Assembly: GCA_023213315.1 (NCBI GenBank)
Contig: JAKCPI010014232.1
Span: 1-64,000 of the forward strand
DNA: 64,000 nt
Direction: 5' to 3'
Source of the DNA: Euborellia annulipes
Lineage: Eukaryota > Arthropoda > Insecta > Dermaptera > Anisolabididae
Translations under genes and position numbers: made by a program
In this document: positions 22,521 through 35,053 of the stretch, in pieces
Position numbering within the stretch: position 1 is the first letter of the stretch
Layout of the letters: the number at the start of each line of letters is the position of its first letter
Notes under the pieces: generated by a model
What the model was told of the DNA's origin: nothing
The model's database searches: none
What the model saw: the letters and a program-made list of their open reading frames with translations, nothing else

Positions 22521-24014
22521 GGACGTGCTTATCAACTATTTTTTTGTGTCTCGTATAAAATTTAAAAAAATAAAGGATTCATTTTTAAATAAACAAATTT
22601 ATCCTGGAACGTAGAAATTAAAATCAAGAGATGTAATCGTCAATTTATTATAATACGGTGTGATGTATTTATTGGGATTTCAAAAATAAACACGAAACAT
22701 GAATGTTGAAAGGGAGTGAAGCAAGAATTAAATTCAATTTGCAAAAGGGGTGAGTTGAGTATAGATATGTGCACGTGCATGGGGAGATAGATCCCTTTCT
22801 GGCTGTGACGCATTCCCCCTGCTCAATGCCACGTAACGCGATTCACACGTTAATTGAGGGTGGTGGGGTCAATCAACTCACTCACCTCGAATACCAACAC
22901 ATAATTTCTTCAAATGTTTACAAATTAAAAAAAATATTGGAGGCTATAAATTGTAGTGACCCCTCTGACAGTTGTCTTTTTTACGCTTAGTTAAATCTTT
23001 TTTTTTTTTTTTTAGGAATTTTTGTAGTATTTTGGGGATGTTTTTATTGCCTACTAGTCGCAAAGCCCGCTTTTGGGTTATAAAAGCATAAAAATATATA
23101 AATATAGGCCAGATATACGCTATTAGGAGATCAGCTGTTAGACTAGCCTGCCATCTATTGCAAGAATGCTGAACTAATTTGACAGTTGGTTTTTTAAATA
23201 AATCATCTAAGCTTATTTTAAAAAATTCTTAATTAATATATGATTAATAATAAAAATAAATTCATTTTTAAATTTAAAAAAAAATTAAAGATTATTGGGA
23301 CAGATTGTTTTTTGTATTTGCTTGATAACAAAAAAATTAATTATAATAATTTTTTAATAAGTCATTAAAAAAATTATAGCTCGATGTCCCAATTATCTAT
23401 TATGAATTTAATTCATTTAAAAAAAAACCGCATTGAAAAATTCCTTATAATAGTCTATTTTTTTTTTTTTTTTTTTAAGTACGTTTAGACGTCGCTCCTG
23501 AACCCCCTTAAGGAAGGATCTTGAGTTCAAGCGAGGGTACCGACTGGGCACAGCACAAAAGGGTCTATTTATGCCTGTTTATATGGTGTCGTATGCGTGC
23601 TCCATTAAATAAAAAAATAAATATGCATGAACCCTAAAACGTAGGGCCTAACCTAATAAATATAGTTAAAGACTATAAGGCTTAAGAACCCGAAAAATTT
23701 ATTATTTTAATTTATTATTAAAATTTTAATTTATATTAAATCTATATTTTGGCCAACATTTTTCAAAATCCTATGATTTTTTCCGTTCTTAATTTTTATC
23801 TATTGATTAGGGATCGGCATAAAAATGTATGGAAAATCATAGCTTATAAACAAAAAATCTATAATATAATTGGATATAGGAGACATAGCAGCCAAGGAAT
23901 TGAATCGTCGACTTTTCGGTCACGACCTTCATCAATTGTTAGAATACAAGAATTTAAGACTGGAGTTTGTTGAAGAGGAAAGGAAGAAGACTAACATATT
24001 AATTGTATGTGGAA
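22521..24014. other. Unassigned sequence, decayed ribozyme-like motif
   Basis: Mostly AT-rich with T-runs. At 23908-23940 the minus strand reads TTGATGAAGGTCGTGACCGAAAAGTCGACG in pieces: hammerhead-like, but with U for the first core C and no helix I partner, so decayed. No exon supported. Confidence 0.35.
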
Positions 24015-24180
24015 TATATGCCACTCATTTCGGGTAACTCGTGGTCGCATCCACGAACTCACCAGATGTGATTCTCTGAGTAAATATTATTTTTGGATGT
24101 CAAACAAAGTATTTGGATCAATGGAATGCATAAATTCGATCGTTTTTGACGCCTGGGAGGTAGACAAACCACATGACTAA
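24015..24180 (+). repeat. Dispersed repeat E
   Basis: GGGTAACTCGTGGTCGCATC, TGAGTAAATATTATTTTTGG, TCAATGGAATGCATAAAT and GTAGACAAACCA correspond in order to the inverted copy at 21182-21345. Confidence 0.65.
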
Positions 24181-24201
24181 ATTTATTTGAAATTTTTTTA
24201 A

Positions 24202-25005
24202 GGTGCGCGTCTCGGGGTGCTAATTTTGGGAGATTTCAGCGGCCACAATTTTGAAGCTATCGACCTCAATCTTTTTTTAAATTAAAGCTATTTAAAATAT
24301 CTATAACTTATAGAAGCCCTTTTTTTGATTTTCGAAAAAATAAAAAAATTTTTTTTTCAGATTAATCGCATTAAATAAAGGATATTTTAAAAAAATTCGA
24401 TCTATAGATTATCTATATATAATAATTACGGAGTGTCCGTCTGTCCGTCTGTCTGTCTGTCCGTCTGTCTGTCTGTCCGTCTGTCACGCTCTGTTTGACC
24501 AACTTCCCATTGGAATTTTGAAACGAAATTTTGCAGTCTTATAGAGGACGTTATAGAGAGTGCGGGAAAAATACTCGGGTCCCAAAATTCCTATAACTTT
24601 TTGAGTTATTAATTCTTAAAGTTACGATTTCTCCCATAGGAAATGTATAGAGAAATATTCAAGTATTCTTTGAAGTTGTGTATTCTATGAAGGTAAACAA
24701 ATCCTCAAGCAGGCACTGGATTGGAATACGTAGTAATAATAATTTTCTTTTTATAATTAAGAAAAGGCGAGGGTCCGCCGCAGGCGGGCCCAAGCCAGCG
24801 GCTGGGGGGTCCAGGGGGGTGTAGCCCCCTGTCAGACGCCAGCCCGTTTCTCATATTTAAGGCGAGGGTCCGCCGCAGGCGGGCCCGTTTCAAATGAAAT
24901 GGAATAAATCCCTTGTATTCCTATGGGAAAAACTAACGCCATCTCTTGCCGCCTAGAGTAACTCGGTAGTGAATCGTCTTCTAACGACTTTTCGAGACGC
25001 GCACC
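24202..25005. mobile_element. Candidate TTAA-flanked TIR element enclosing repeat C
   Basis: GGTGCGCGTCTCG at the left and its exact complement CGAGACGCGCACC at the right, each bordered by TTAA (24198-24201, 25006-25009). TA or TTAA duplication are both possible. Repeat C (24418-24895) lies inside, with a (TGTC)n run at 24438-24486 and a doubled GC-rich GGCGAGGGTCCGCCGCAGG unit (24767, 24861). No transposase. Confidence 0.55.
24418..24895 (+). repeat. Dispersed repeat family C
   Basis: Most complete plus-strand copy without an internal SINE: CGGAGTGTCCGTCTG, GACCAACTTCCCATTGGAAT, TATAACTTTTTGAGTTATT, TTTCTCCCATAGGAAATG, CTCAAGCAGGCACTGG and the GC-rich end. Confidence 0.75.
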
Positions 25006-25009
25006 TTAA

Positions 25010-25828
25010 CTTTGGGTTAGAAACTAATTATGAAAGTGTTTCGTTTTCAAATTTTTAAAATAGCCTACTTCTCTTCTTTTTTTCATAAAAATAATAATAA
25101 AATTTAAATTTAGAAGAGATTTATATAAACAAATTTATTAAGACGTTTAAGGAAAAAAACAATGTCTTCCCTGTCGCTTAGTTTTAGGATTAAGATTGTA
25201 ATTCTAACGATAACGAAGTGTGACTAACTAGCTATCTTCTCTCTTCTTCCTACTGTAGTGGTGGTGGTGGTAGCTCGCTAATCGAACACACACACACACA
25301 CACACAAAGAAAAAGGAAGAATAGATAGGATTATTTCCTCTTAATTTGTCACCTGAAATGACGTTCTACTCAAACCATATCCGAAAATTACGCCATCTAA
25401 TTGCCTATCAGCTTTACGATTACGCGATTTATGTTCTTTTAAAAGTTAAGTGCCATTACGTAGTAAAGACAACCAAACTGGTCTTTTTGTTACAAACACT
25501 CTTATAAAAATAACACGTTCATTTCGACGAGATGCGATCCGAAAATAAATTTAAGCTTTAAATGGCTTTCTATAATTTTAAAAAAAAAAAAAAACTTTAA
25601 TTATCATCATCATCATCATCATGAAGAGAAAATGTTATCACTTAATGCAATTTAGTTTATATAGTAGATATATTGGAGGGGGTGCTATAAAATAGGGCAA
25701 ATTTTATACTATTAATCGAGCAATGTACGTTTATTTGTTTGTTTATATGTAAGCACGACTGTTCTCGAAAACGGCTCTGAAGTTTTTTCAAATTTTAAAT
25801 ATATACTATTTGCGGTTCCAATATGCAA
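25010..25828. other. Unassigned AT-rich sequence
   Basis: (CA)n at about 25286-25305, (ATC)n near 25602-25622 and a GTGGTGGTGG run at 25258-25270. No gene seen. Confidence 0.3.
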
Positions 25829-26680
25829 TTGGCCCGGGAGCCGTGGCTCAGTGAGAAGACATTAGCTTCTCGCACCGGAGTCCCGGGTTCGCTTCCCATC
25901 CCAAGCGAGAAAAATTTATTTCATTTGATTTGACTACAAATCATTTGAAATAAAAAATCTGGTGTGACTGGCGCACAGCACACAACTTTCTCTTACCTTC
26001 GGTAATCGAAAGTTGTGTTCTGTGCTTGTCACACCAGATTTTTTGTGTCGACATGTATTTAGTTTCCGACAGTATGGTACATTCGATTTTCAAGATGTAA
26101 AATTTATAAGTATGGCAAAATATTTATATGTTGTTACCATGGCAACCATTTCTCCTATCTTTTCTATGGAGAACAAGAGTAAAGTGGTCTTCAGAAGATT
26201 TCAATCACAAAATGAGAATATACATTTGAAAGAGCACCTAAAAAATAATTGATTTTTGAATTTTAAAAAAATCGTTGGAGCGAATTTTGAGAAAATCGAA
26301 AAAAACTGAAAAATTGCATCAGTAAAGTACTAGTACTCTTTGGCCGATTTTGTTCAAAAGCTTCGTGTCACGTCCCATGGGGGTGCCTAACTTAAATATA
26401 AAATTTCAACTTCCTAGCTCTTTTCGTTCTTGAGATATTTTGTTCACAGACAGACACACAGACAGACAGACAGACCATGTCGCGAAAACCACTTTTTTGG
26501 ATTCAGGAGACCTCAAAACGTGAAGATCCATCAAAATCTCGACATCGAATTTTTGACATGAAACCAATACTTTCTCTCTCTATATATATTAACATATATA
26601 TAGAGGTAAGAGAAAGTAATAGGGATGGGGTCTAAATGGCCTTAGATGCCGAGAAGGACCTTAAAAAAAAAAAAAAATAT
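25829..26680 (+). mobile_element. SINE2 split by an FB insertion
   Basis: Left part 25829-25951: tRNA-like head GGGAGCCGTGGCTCAGTGAG, B-box-like GGGTTCGCTTCCC, then AAATTTATTTCATTTGA. Right part 26612-26680: ATAGGGATGGGGTCTAAATG, TTAGATGCCGAGAAGGACC and poly-A. An FB copy occupies the gap. The minus copy at 53268-53395 shows the same junction unoccupied. Confidence 0.75.
25952..26611 (+). repeat. FB repeat, full length
   Basis: Best plus-strand reference. Hairpin 25955-26044 with outer arms AATCTGGTGTGAC / GTCACACCAGATT and inner arms ACAACTTTC / GAAAGTTGTG. Then ACCATGGCAACCATTTCTCC, TCAGTAAAGTACTAGTACTC, GACAGACAGACC, ATGTCGCGAAAACCAC, GACATCGAATTTTTGACATG and the AT palindrome closing in GAGGTAAGAGAAAGTA. 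No ORF. Confidence 0.9.
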
Positions 26681-27445
26681 GCAATTGTGCTAGGTCTCGT
26701 GTTTGGGAAAATTCGAGTACTAGTACTTTATTGATGTACTTTTTTAGTTTTTTCTAATTTTCTCGAAATTCCTTTTAAAGATTTCTCTTAAATTTTAAAT
26801 ATTTTCTATTTCCGGTAAAGAAAACAAATTGCGCTAGGGCTCGTCTTTGGAAAACCTCGAGTACTAGTACTTTATTGATGTAACTTTTTTTAGATCATTT
26901 CACCTTATAGATCTATTCTAGGCCTGATGATGGTTCTTTGAGTAACCGAAACTGTTAACAATTGTAATGTCAGTCGGCAGCAGTGCTGGGCTGGCTCACA
27001 GGGGTATCGAGAATATCCCGGTTTTTTTTTTAATTAAATTAAATTAATTTTTTTTTACAATTTTTACTTATTTCTAATGGTTGTTTAACGAGACAACAAA
27101 ATAAATAAGCAGATGACGTGTATAGAAGCGTTGAATCGAAAATATATTTATAAATAATATAAATCGCTAGTCACCGACTTCCGTTTTATGTTCCTGTTTA
27201 CCACTCTCTCTCGCTGATTGGCCAGAAACAGAGAAAGTGGAGTCATTAAGGGAAACTTTAAGTCGGAGAGGAAAATTTAAAACAGTGACCAAGAATACAT
27301 TTGATGCATTTTTAGCTTAAAGATTTTCATGTAAAGCACAAAAAACTATTTTGAAAAAAATTCATAACTTGACATAAAATCTCGTTTTTATTTTTTTTGC
27401 CAATTCTGCTGCTTTGGGTTATACGATTATATATATTTCATTAAT
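26681..27445. other. Tandem FB fragments, decayed ribozyme-like motif, unassigned sequence
   Basis: 26695-26765 and 26828-26890 repeat CTAGGKCTCG...GAGTACTAGTACTTTATTGA. 26924-26951 reads CTGATGA, a perfect GGTT/AACC helix, then GAAA, but lacks helix I, so only hammerhead-like. The remainder is AT-rich. Confidence 0.4.
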
Positions 27446-27543
27446 AATTGAAGCTTGCAGCTACTCTCATTAACCAAGGTGTATTAGGTTATAGGAAAAA
27501 TTAAAATTTTTTTATAATTTTAGAGTAGCTGCAAGCTTCAATT
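27446..27543. repeat. 22-bp perfect inverted repeat
   Basis: AATTGAAGCTTGCAGCTACT at 27446 pairs perfectly over 22 bp with the segment ending at 27543, around a 54-nt AT-rich loop. Could be a tiny MITE or a hairpin RNA; no other copy seen in the window. Confidence 0.6.
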
Positions 27544-27660
27544 ACACTAGTCGACAAAAATGAACTTTTTTTCTTTCACAAGAATGAAGATATGAAATTC
27601 TAGAAGTATTTTTCATGCTGAATTCAAATATCATTTCAGTTTTGCCCCATCAGGCACAGT
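27544..27660 (+). repeat. Dispersed repeat F
   Basis: AAAAATGAACTTTTTTTCTT, TCACAAGAATGAAGATATGA and TTTTGCCCCATCAGGC match the inverted sequence at 41935-42050. Unknown nature; 27660-28035 is further AT-rich unassigned sequence. Confidence 0.6.
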
Positions 27661-28035
27661 TTTCGAGATATAGAGCAAAATAGATTTTGATTGAAAATGG
27701 GCTCTAAAACGGCTTTTATTTAGAATGTTCAAATTATTTTTAACGGGACACCCCGTCAAATTATGCAGATAGTTAGAATACATATAAATTTTAAGTTTCA
27801 TCCCAATCGGAGGTCATTTAGACGTGCCGCAAACGGCTTAAAGTTTTAAAAAATCGAAATTTTCAAGATTTTTTTTGCTTTGGTCACCCCTAATACAATT
27901 TTAGATATCCCTGAATGAAAAAACATATATTTACGATATTCTATAGTTCTTTGGCTTTCAAAAAATCACTCATTCGTAAAAATCTGTTAATTATTAACGA
28001 AATTATTAACAAAAACGTCAGCAAAGAAAAAACAC

Positions 28036-28238
28036 AAGTACACTCACTGGACGAAAAAAATGGACCTCTTGTTCTTTTAGAAGTATAAATAAAGATATCA
28101 GATTCAAAAAAATATTTTTTTTAATAATATATAATAAAGTTAGTGCCCGTGACCCGATGCTCACAGAGGATACATTAGCTTCTCGTAGATAGGGTTCGCT
28201 TTTTAATTCAATTGAAGTCCATTTTTTTCGTCCAGTGT
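28036..28238. mobile_element. TA-target MITE, CACTGGACGAAAAAAATGGA family
   Basis: Termini CACTGGACGAAAAAAATGGA and complement GTCCATTTTTTTCGTCCAGTG-type end. A degraded SINE2 head (ACATTAGCTTCTCG, AGGGTTCGCTT) is inside at 28141-28202. Confidence 0.6.
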
Positions 28239-29230
28239 TATTAATTATCAACCTCATCAACGAAACGAATTTTTCAATATATATTTCATTAATTGATATA
28301 TATACCGATGGCAACCGGGGGACGTTCAACACGCTGAATCAGCGTATAACTAATATTCATCACAAAATTTTTTTTGGTTAAAACTGATATTATTTTTGAT
28401 TTCGTAGTAACCCAAAAAAAGTAAAAAAAAAAAAAAAATTGTATATAACTCGACATCCTTATGAAATGCACCCTCAAAAAATATTTCTTCATATTTTTCG
28501 ATGCTTTCTAACAGGTTTCAATATTCGTCACTGCTTTTGTTACACTCTATATATTATTCTAAACAGCCATAAAATATATTTTTACTTTCTCTTGCCCTAT
28601 AAATTTAAATTTGGATCAACGTGTAAAATCATTTTGTAAGAATAGAATTGAGAGAAGTATATTTGGCTGCCTCCGCCCCGTGCTCTCGGCGGTCTCACTC
28701 TCTAAATATCGATTATTCTAAATTATGCCTGGTCCAAGTCCCTTTCATATTAATCCCATCTCTCATTCTTTAAATCACTATATGATCTCTAGATTAAATA
28801 AACATGATAGATCATGATTGATTTATTATACACTTGAGTATAATAATAATATGTTTTAGTTATTATACACATAAATTCAAAAAGAGATCGCTTCCTCATG
28901 AGTTAAACTAGATAAGAAAAATATGAATTATTTCTCTTGTCAAAAAAAAGTTTGGCGAATTTTATTATATAAATCTCTAAAGTGGGGGAAAATAAAGAAG
29001 AGACGAATGGGGGAGATGGTAAAAACTTTAAAAAATCTGCTGGTGCCATAACACCTTTATTAGGAGATGCCTTTTTTAATACGATATTTTTCCAGCAGGA
29101 ATTTTATAAACAGAAATTGTTATTATTTTTAATCACTTTGTTAGAGAGACGCTGCTGCTTTTAAAGGAAATTTTTAAAACAGCTCGTTATTTTGAAAAAA
29201 AAAAAAAAAAAAAAAATGAACGATTATTAT
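28239..29230. other. Unassigned AT-rich sequence
   Basis: A lone FB terminal word (TTTTTACTTTCTCTTGCCC) at 28578-28597. Overlapping short ORFs are AT-driven. No gene supported. Confidence 0.3.
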
Positions 29231-29413
29231 TGAAAAAATCTGGTGTGACTGATCGCACCAGATTTTTCGTGTCGACATATATTTAGTTTCCCCCGAAATA
29301 TTAGAATTCAAGATGTAAAATTTATTAGTATGGGAAAATATTTATATTTTGTTACCATGGCAACCATTTCCCTCATCTATGAAGTACAAGAGTAAAGTGG
29401 TCTTCAGAATATT

Positions 29414-29707
29414 AGTAATTGAATATTAGATTATAGCTGTAGTATTGTGTTCAAGATAATAAGGAATAATTTCCAAAGAAGAATGCAGCCAAATTTATTT
29501 CATTGATTTTAATAAAAATTCCTAATCACTTGCTGACGTTTCGGTTCGGGTTTGAACCATCATCGGAGCTGTGATTTTGTCTTTATGTTTTTAAATTATT
29601 ATGATAGCAACCGAAACGTCAGCAAGTGGTTAGGAATTTTTATTAAAATCAATGAAATAAATTTGGCTGCATTCTTCTTTGGAAATTATTCCTTATTAAC
29701 TTGAACA
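29414..29707. mobile_element. Penelope-like palindromic remnant with 12-bp target duplication
   Basis: Flanked by CTTCAGAATATT (29402-29413 and 29708-29719). Arms of about 97 bp (29449-29545 and 29610-29706) are inverted copies containing GAATGCAGCCAAATTTATTT and AATCACTTGCTGACGTTTCG. The single-stranded centre holds a hammerhead-like core. Variable-length target duplication and inverted terminal-repeat arrangement are known for Penelope-like elements. No reverse transcriptase remains. Confidence 0.6.
29529..29585 (-). ncRNA. Variant hammerhead-like motif
   Basis: Minus strand: CCGATGA (consensus CUGANGA, second base C), T, a perfect 5-bp helix GGTTC/GAACC, GAAA, C, GTC, AGCAAGTG. Helix I partner is only partial (CACAGCT). 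Sister of the motif at 51326-51373. Confidence 0.45.
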
Positions 29708-29975
29708 CTTCAGAATATTTCAATGGCAAAATGAGAATATACATTTTAAAGAGCATCTAAAAAATAATTGATTTTTAATGAAAATCGTTGGAGCGAATTT
29801 TGAGAAAATCGAAAAATACTGAAAAAGTGCATTAGTAAAGTACTAGTACTCTTTGGCCAATTTTATTCAAAAGCTTTGTGTCACGTCCCAGGGGGGTACC
29901 TTACTCAAATATAAAATTTCAACCTCCTAGCTCTTTTCGTTCTTGAGATATTTTGCTCACACACACATAGTCCAT

Positions 29976-30622
29976 TGTGGGGGAACGTATACCGGTATTT
30001 CCTTTGAAAATTATTTTCTTAATTTTCTCTTTAATTTTTTCCCTACTCCAAGAGACAGACGTCTAGCTAATTCAATGTAAAAAAAAAAAATTTAAATATT
30101 TACAAGTATATCGCATTGGGATAATCTCTTAAAATCAATCAATATTTCGTTTAACGCAATTAGTTAGCTAATTAATTAACGTTCGGGTGGGATGAGAGAG
30201 AGAGAGGGGGAAAAAATCAAGTTAAACTGTGATCACTTTGTACAAGCGGTCCATGAATTCCAATCGGATCGCAGCATCCGTTTTCATCGGACCAAATGAA
30301 ACCTATCATCCTTCAAAGTAACAAATAATAAACGAGTTATTGCAAAGGGAATTAATGAATCGAAAATCATTTAATTAAAAATGTATAAGGTTTAATCTTT
30401 GAAATTTTTTTTTTTTTAATCAATATTAATGATTTTCGTTCATCAGGGGGCATTAGCTCTTTTCATGGATATTAACCTTCGATTTTAATCCGCATCTCTC
30501 ATGTTTTTTCGATATTTATATATTTAATCTGGAATTTAAAAAAAAAAAAGGTTAACGAATTTGCATAATTTTTCTCTGTCTCATTTCGTTTCCTCTCTTG
30601 AATACGATTCAATCTTTATTAC
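29976..30622. other. Unassigned sequence
   Basis: AT-rich with a GA run at 30195-30208. 30230-30300 is less AT-rich and unique in the window; no exon boundary found. Confidence 0.3.
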
Positions 30623-31150
30623 AAAAAATCTGGTGTGACTGGCGCACAGCACACAACTTTCTCTTACCTTCGGTAATCGAAAGTTGTGTTCTGTGCGCGT
30701 CACACCAGATTTTTTGTGTCGACATGTATTTAGTATCCGACCAGTCGGTACGATTTGAATTCAAGATGTAAAATTTATAAGTATGGGAAAATATTTATAT
30801 TTTGTTTCCATGGCAACCATTTCTCCTATCTTTGCTATGGAGCACAAGAGTAAAGTGGTCTTCAGAAGATTTCAATCGCAAAATGAGAATAGTACATTTT
30901 AAAGAGCATCTAAAAAATAATTGATTTTTGAATTTAAAAAAAAATCGTTGGAGCGAATTTTGAGAAAATCGAAAAAAAAACTGAAAAAGTGCATCAGTAA
31001 AGTACTAGTACTCTTTGGCCGATTCTGTTCAAAAGCTTCGTGTCACGTCCCAGGGGGGTGTTTAACTTAAATATAAAATTTCAACCTCCTAGCTCTTTTT
31101 GTTCTTGAGATATTTTGTTCACAGACACACACACAAACAGACCATGTAGC
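30623..31150 (+). repeat. FB repeat, 3'-truncated
   Basis: Full hairpin 30626-30716 with outer GTGTGAC/GTCACAC and inner ACAACTTTC/GAAAGTTGT arms. The body follows to CAGACCATGTAGCGAAAAC, where it stops. Confidence 0.85.
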
Positions 31151-31678
31151 GAAAACTTTATACAATAAATATAATAAATATCATCAAACCGATCGACATA
31201 ATTGATAGATCACCTTACAAATCTATTGAGAGTGGATTTCTTTGAAATTGCCCTGCAATTTTCTAAATTACTTTTGAAACCAAAGGTTTTCAAATTCATT
31301 AAATGTAGAAACCATGTTCTTATTTTTTCCACTTTAATTGAATTCATACATACGAAGGATGAATAAATAAATAAATAACAAGACAACCAGAGAGAGAGAG
31401 AGAGAGAGACATTCATTGGAGAGTGAATGCTTTAGCTCTCAATTGAAAATGAGTATTTGTTGAGAGGACAAAAGCGATTTCAATTTAGCTCGGCCACAAA
31501 GTAACACTCCAGCCACTGGACCAGCTCTCCAGTCCCCAACTCCTCTTTAATTGACATCCTGAATAACTTCATTTGGAGCCAAGGAATATTATTTTAATAG
31601 CAAATGGTAAAGTGAATTTGTTTTCACCTAGAGAGAATTTATGGCATTCAATATTGATGGAAATACACGTTTTGTGTT
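31151..31678. other. Unassigned sequence
   Basis: (GA)n at about 31389-31408. 31485-31565 is a GC-richer stretch (GGCCACAAAGTAACACTCC) without recognisable coding signal. Confidence 0.3.
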
Positions 31679-32335
31679 TAAAAAATCTGGTGTGACTGGG
31701 TACAGCACACAACTTTCTCTTACCTTCGGTAATCGAAAGTTGTGTTCTGTTTGTCTCACCAGATTTTTTGTGTCGACATATATTTAGTTCCCGACAGTAC
31801 GGAACACTTGAATTCAGATGTAAAATTTATAAGTGTGGGAAAATATTTATATTTTGTTACCATGGCAACCATTTTTCCTATCTTTCCTATGAAGCACAAG
31901 AGTAAAGTGTGCTTCAAACAATTTTGAGGGCAAAACGAGAATATACATTTTAAAGAGCATCTAAAAAATAATTGATTTTTGAATTTAAAAAAAAATCGTT
32001 GTAGCAAATTTTGAGAAAATCGAAAAAAACTGAAAAAGTACATCAGTAAAGTACTTGTACTCTTTGGCCGATTTTGATTAAAAGCTTATTTTCCGGTCCC
32101 GGGGGTGTTTAACTTAAATATAAAATTTCAACCTCGTAGCTCAATTCCTTCATCCTTAAAATTGAACACACACAGACAGACAGACAGACCATGTCGCGAA
32201 AACCACTTTTTTGGATTCAGGGGACCTCAAAACGTGAAGATCCATCAAAATCTCGACATCGAATTTTTGACATGAATCCAACACTTTCTCTCTATATATA
32301 TATCACATACATACATAGGTAAGAGAAAGTAAAAA
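31679..32335 (+). repeat. FB repeat, full length
   Basis: Hairpin 31681-31768, body, CATGTCGCGAAAACCAC at 32191 and terminal palindrome ending GGTAAGAGAAAGTAAAAA (32315-32332). Confidence 0.88.
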
Positions 32336-33554
32336 CTAGTTCCAGCAAAATAGTGTGTCTCTCTCAAAATTCTTAATCAAATCTTTAAAATGAAAAATAA
32401 ACTCTTCCTCTCCCTAAAATTCGCCATTTCAAAAAGTTTATTCCGCTCTACGCCCCCTCCCCCCCCCCTAAAATTAATTTTTTTTATTTTTCACTCGATT
32501 TTACTAAAATGTAAATAATTGGAAAATTTATTTTCTATTCGATTTTTTTATTTCATATTATATTATGGTTGCAAAATTAATTAAAATACATTTATCTGGA
32601 CAACTCTTAGTCATATCCCAGACGCCGCCCGCTAAGGCCTAGCGAGGTACGGTTGGCGAAGACAACCCTACCACCGAAGTCTACAGTATATATATATAAT
32701 AGCGGAGTGTTCCTCTGACCTTCTGTCTGTCACGCTCTGTTTGACCAACTTCCCGTTAGAATTTTGAAACGAAATTTTGCAGTCTTGTAGAGCTGTGTTC
32801 CCCTAGGAGGTCATGGATTACACGGAGGGGACAGCGAAAAGTCGTAAATTATTTTTGTTAAATAAGCTTTAAAATTTCGATAATATATTGAAATGATAAC
32901 ATATTTACAACTGCTTATAACATAGGCTATTGAGTAGTAAGTATATGCATATACGAGTACCCTATGTATTTTTATACGCTCATGTTCCTAATTTGTTCGG
33001 TTGTAGGCCAACTTAAAGCTTAGAGGAAAATGTAATTGAACCTTCCCCACCCCCTAACTACCCCTATTATAGCTAGCCTATTGTTTTGTTGGTGACCGGT
33101 CTATTAAAGTCAACCTGCAGCTATAAAATGGACAACCAATTTACTAGGACGCCTTTGCTCTGTTCTCTAGATTGGAACCAACAAATGATAATTAACGTAG
33201 ACCTCCCTGCGTCTCCCCCTTCGTAATTACATTCTAATTTTAAATGCACTACAAGATTTTAGAATAATGTTGGATTTTTTTCTCTATTCAAAAAACGATC
33301 ATGTTACTGGCTTATTCTAAAAAACGGGTGTGACTGGTCGCACTTTTTCTCTTCTCTTATCTTCACTACGGGGGGGGGGGAGCGCCCCCCGTCAATGACA
33401 TCTGAATGTTCCCCCCAATTTTTTTTGTTTCTCTGTTGATATACTATAGCCTATACCGTATGCAGGCCCATATTATATTGTTCGCCTCCCACCCTGTTGA
33501 TAAGTTTGCCCCACCCCCCCCAACACTGAGAATAAGCTAGTGCCGTCACTGGAG
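32336..33554. other. Unassigned sequence with a repeat C fragment
   Basis: 32695-32810 is the start of repeat C (GCGGAGTGTTCCTCTGACC, TGACCAACTTCCCGTTAGAA). 33316-33345 is one FB hairpin arm. Poly-G/C runs at 33370-33390. No gene seen. Confidence 0.4.
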
Positions 33555-33716
33555 TAATTGAAAGTTGTGTTCTGTGCTTTCACACCAGAATTTGTCGACA
33601 TGTGTTTGGCTTTCTGTTAGAATTCAAGATGAAAAATTTATAAACAGGAAAATAGACTAATTATATTTTGTTACCAATTTTCCTATCTTTCCTATGAATT
33701 GCAAGAATAAAGTGTG

Positions 33717-33938
33717 CCCTCGGGGCTTGGCGTAGAGGTTAGCGTGCTAACCTCGTATACCAAACCATTTGGATACCAAATGGCTTAAATAAGAATGCCT
33801 GGACCCCAAATAAATACATATTATATAAATACGAGTATCGTCAAAGTCTTAAATGGCCTAAGTTGCCGAAAAGACTGTATGAATGTGTGGGTGCATGTGA
33901 GTGTGAATGAGAAAAAAGTGTGAGTGTTTAAAAAAAAA
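33717..33938 (+). mobile_element. SINE1 lacking the B box
   Basis: CCCTCGGGGCTTGGCGTAGA head and A box, GTATACCAAACCATTTGG; the stretch carrying the B box and GGCAGTCCGATG is deleted. Body, GCCTGGACCCC, TCTTAAATGGCCTAAG and tail intact. Left copy of a 14-bp duplication precedes it; the right copy lies beyond the palindrome, so the palindrome probably inserted later into the SINE A-tail. Confidence 0.85.

Positions 33939-35053
<1,115 letters not shown>

Larger units (their letters stand above)
29231..29975 (+). repeat. FB repeat interrupted by a ribozyme-bearing palindrome
   Basis: Short hairpin (AATCTGGTGTGACTGATCGC then ACCAGATTTTTCG) at 29236-29272. The body runs to 29413, is interrupted by 29414-29707, then resumes TTCAATGGCAAAATGAG up to TTTTGCTCACACACAC. 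Confidence 0.8.

Noticed and set aside
22861..22990. Minus-strand donor ATTCGAG|GTGAGTGAG near 22881
   Set aside because: Good donor, but no acceptor or coding-like sequence upstream of it.
24436..24490. Regular repeats suggestive of a CRISPR array
   Set aside because: A (TGTC)n microsatellite without spacers, in an animal-type genome.
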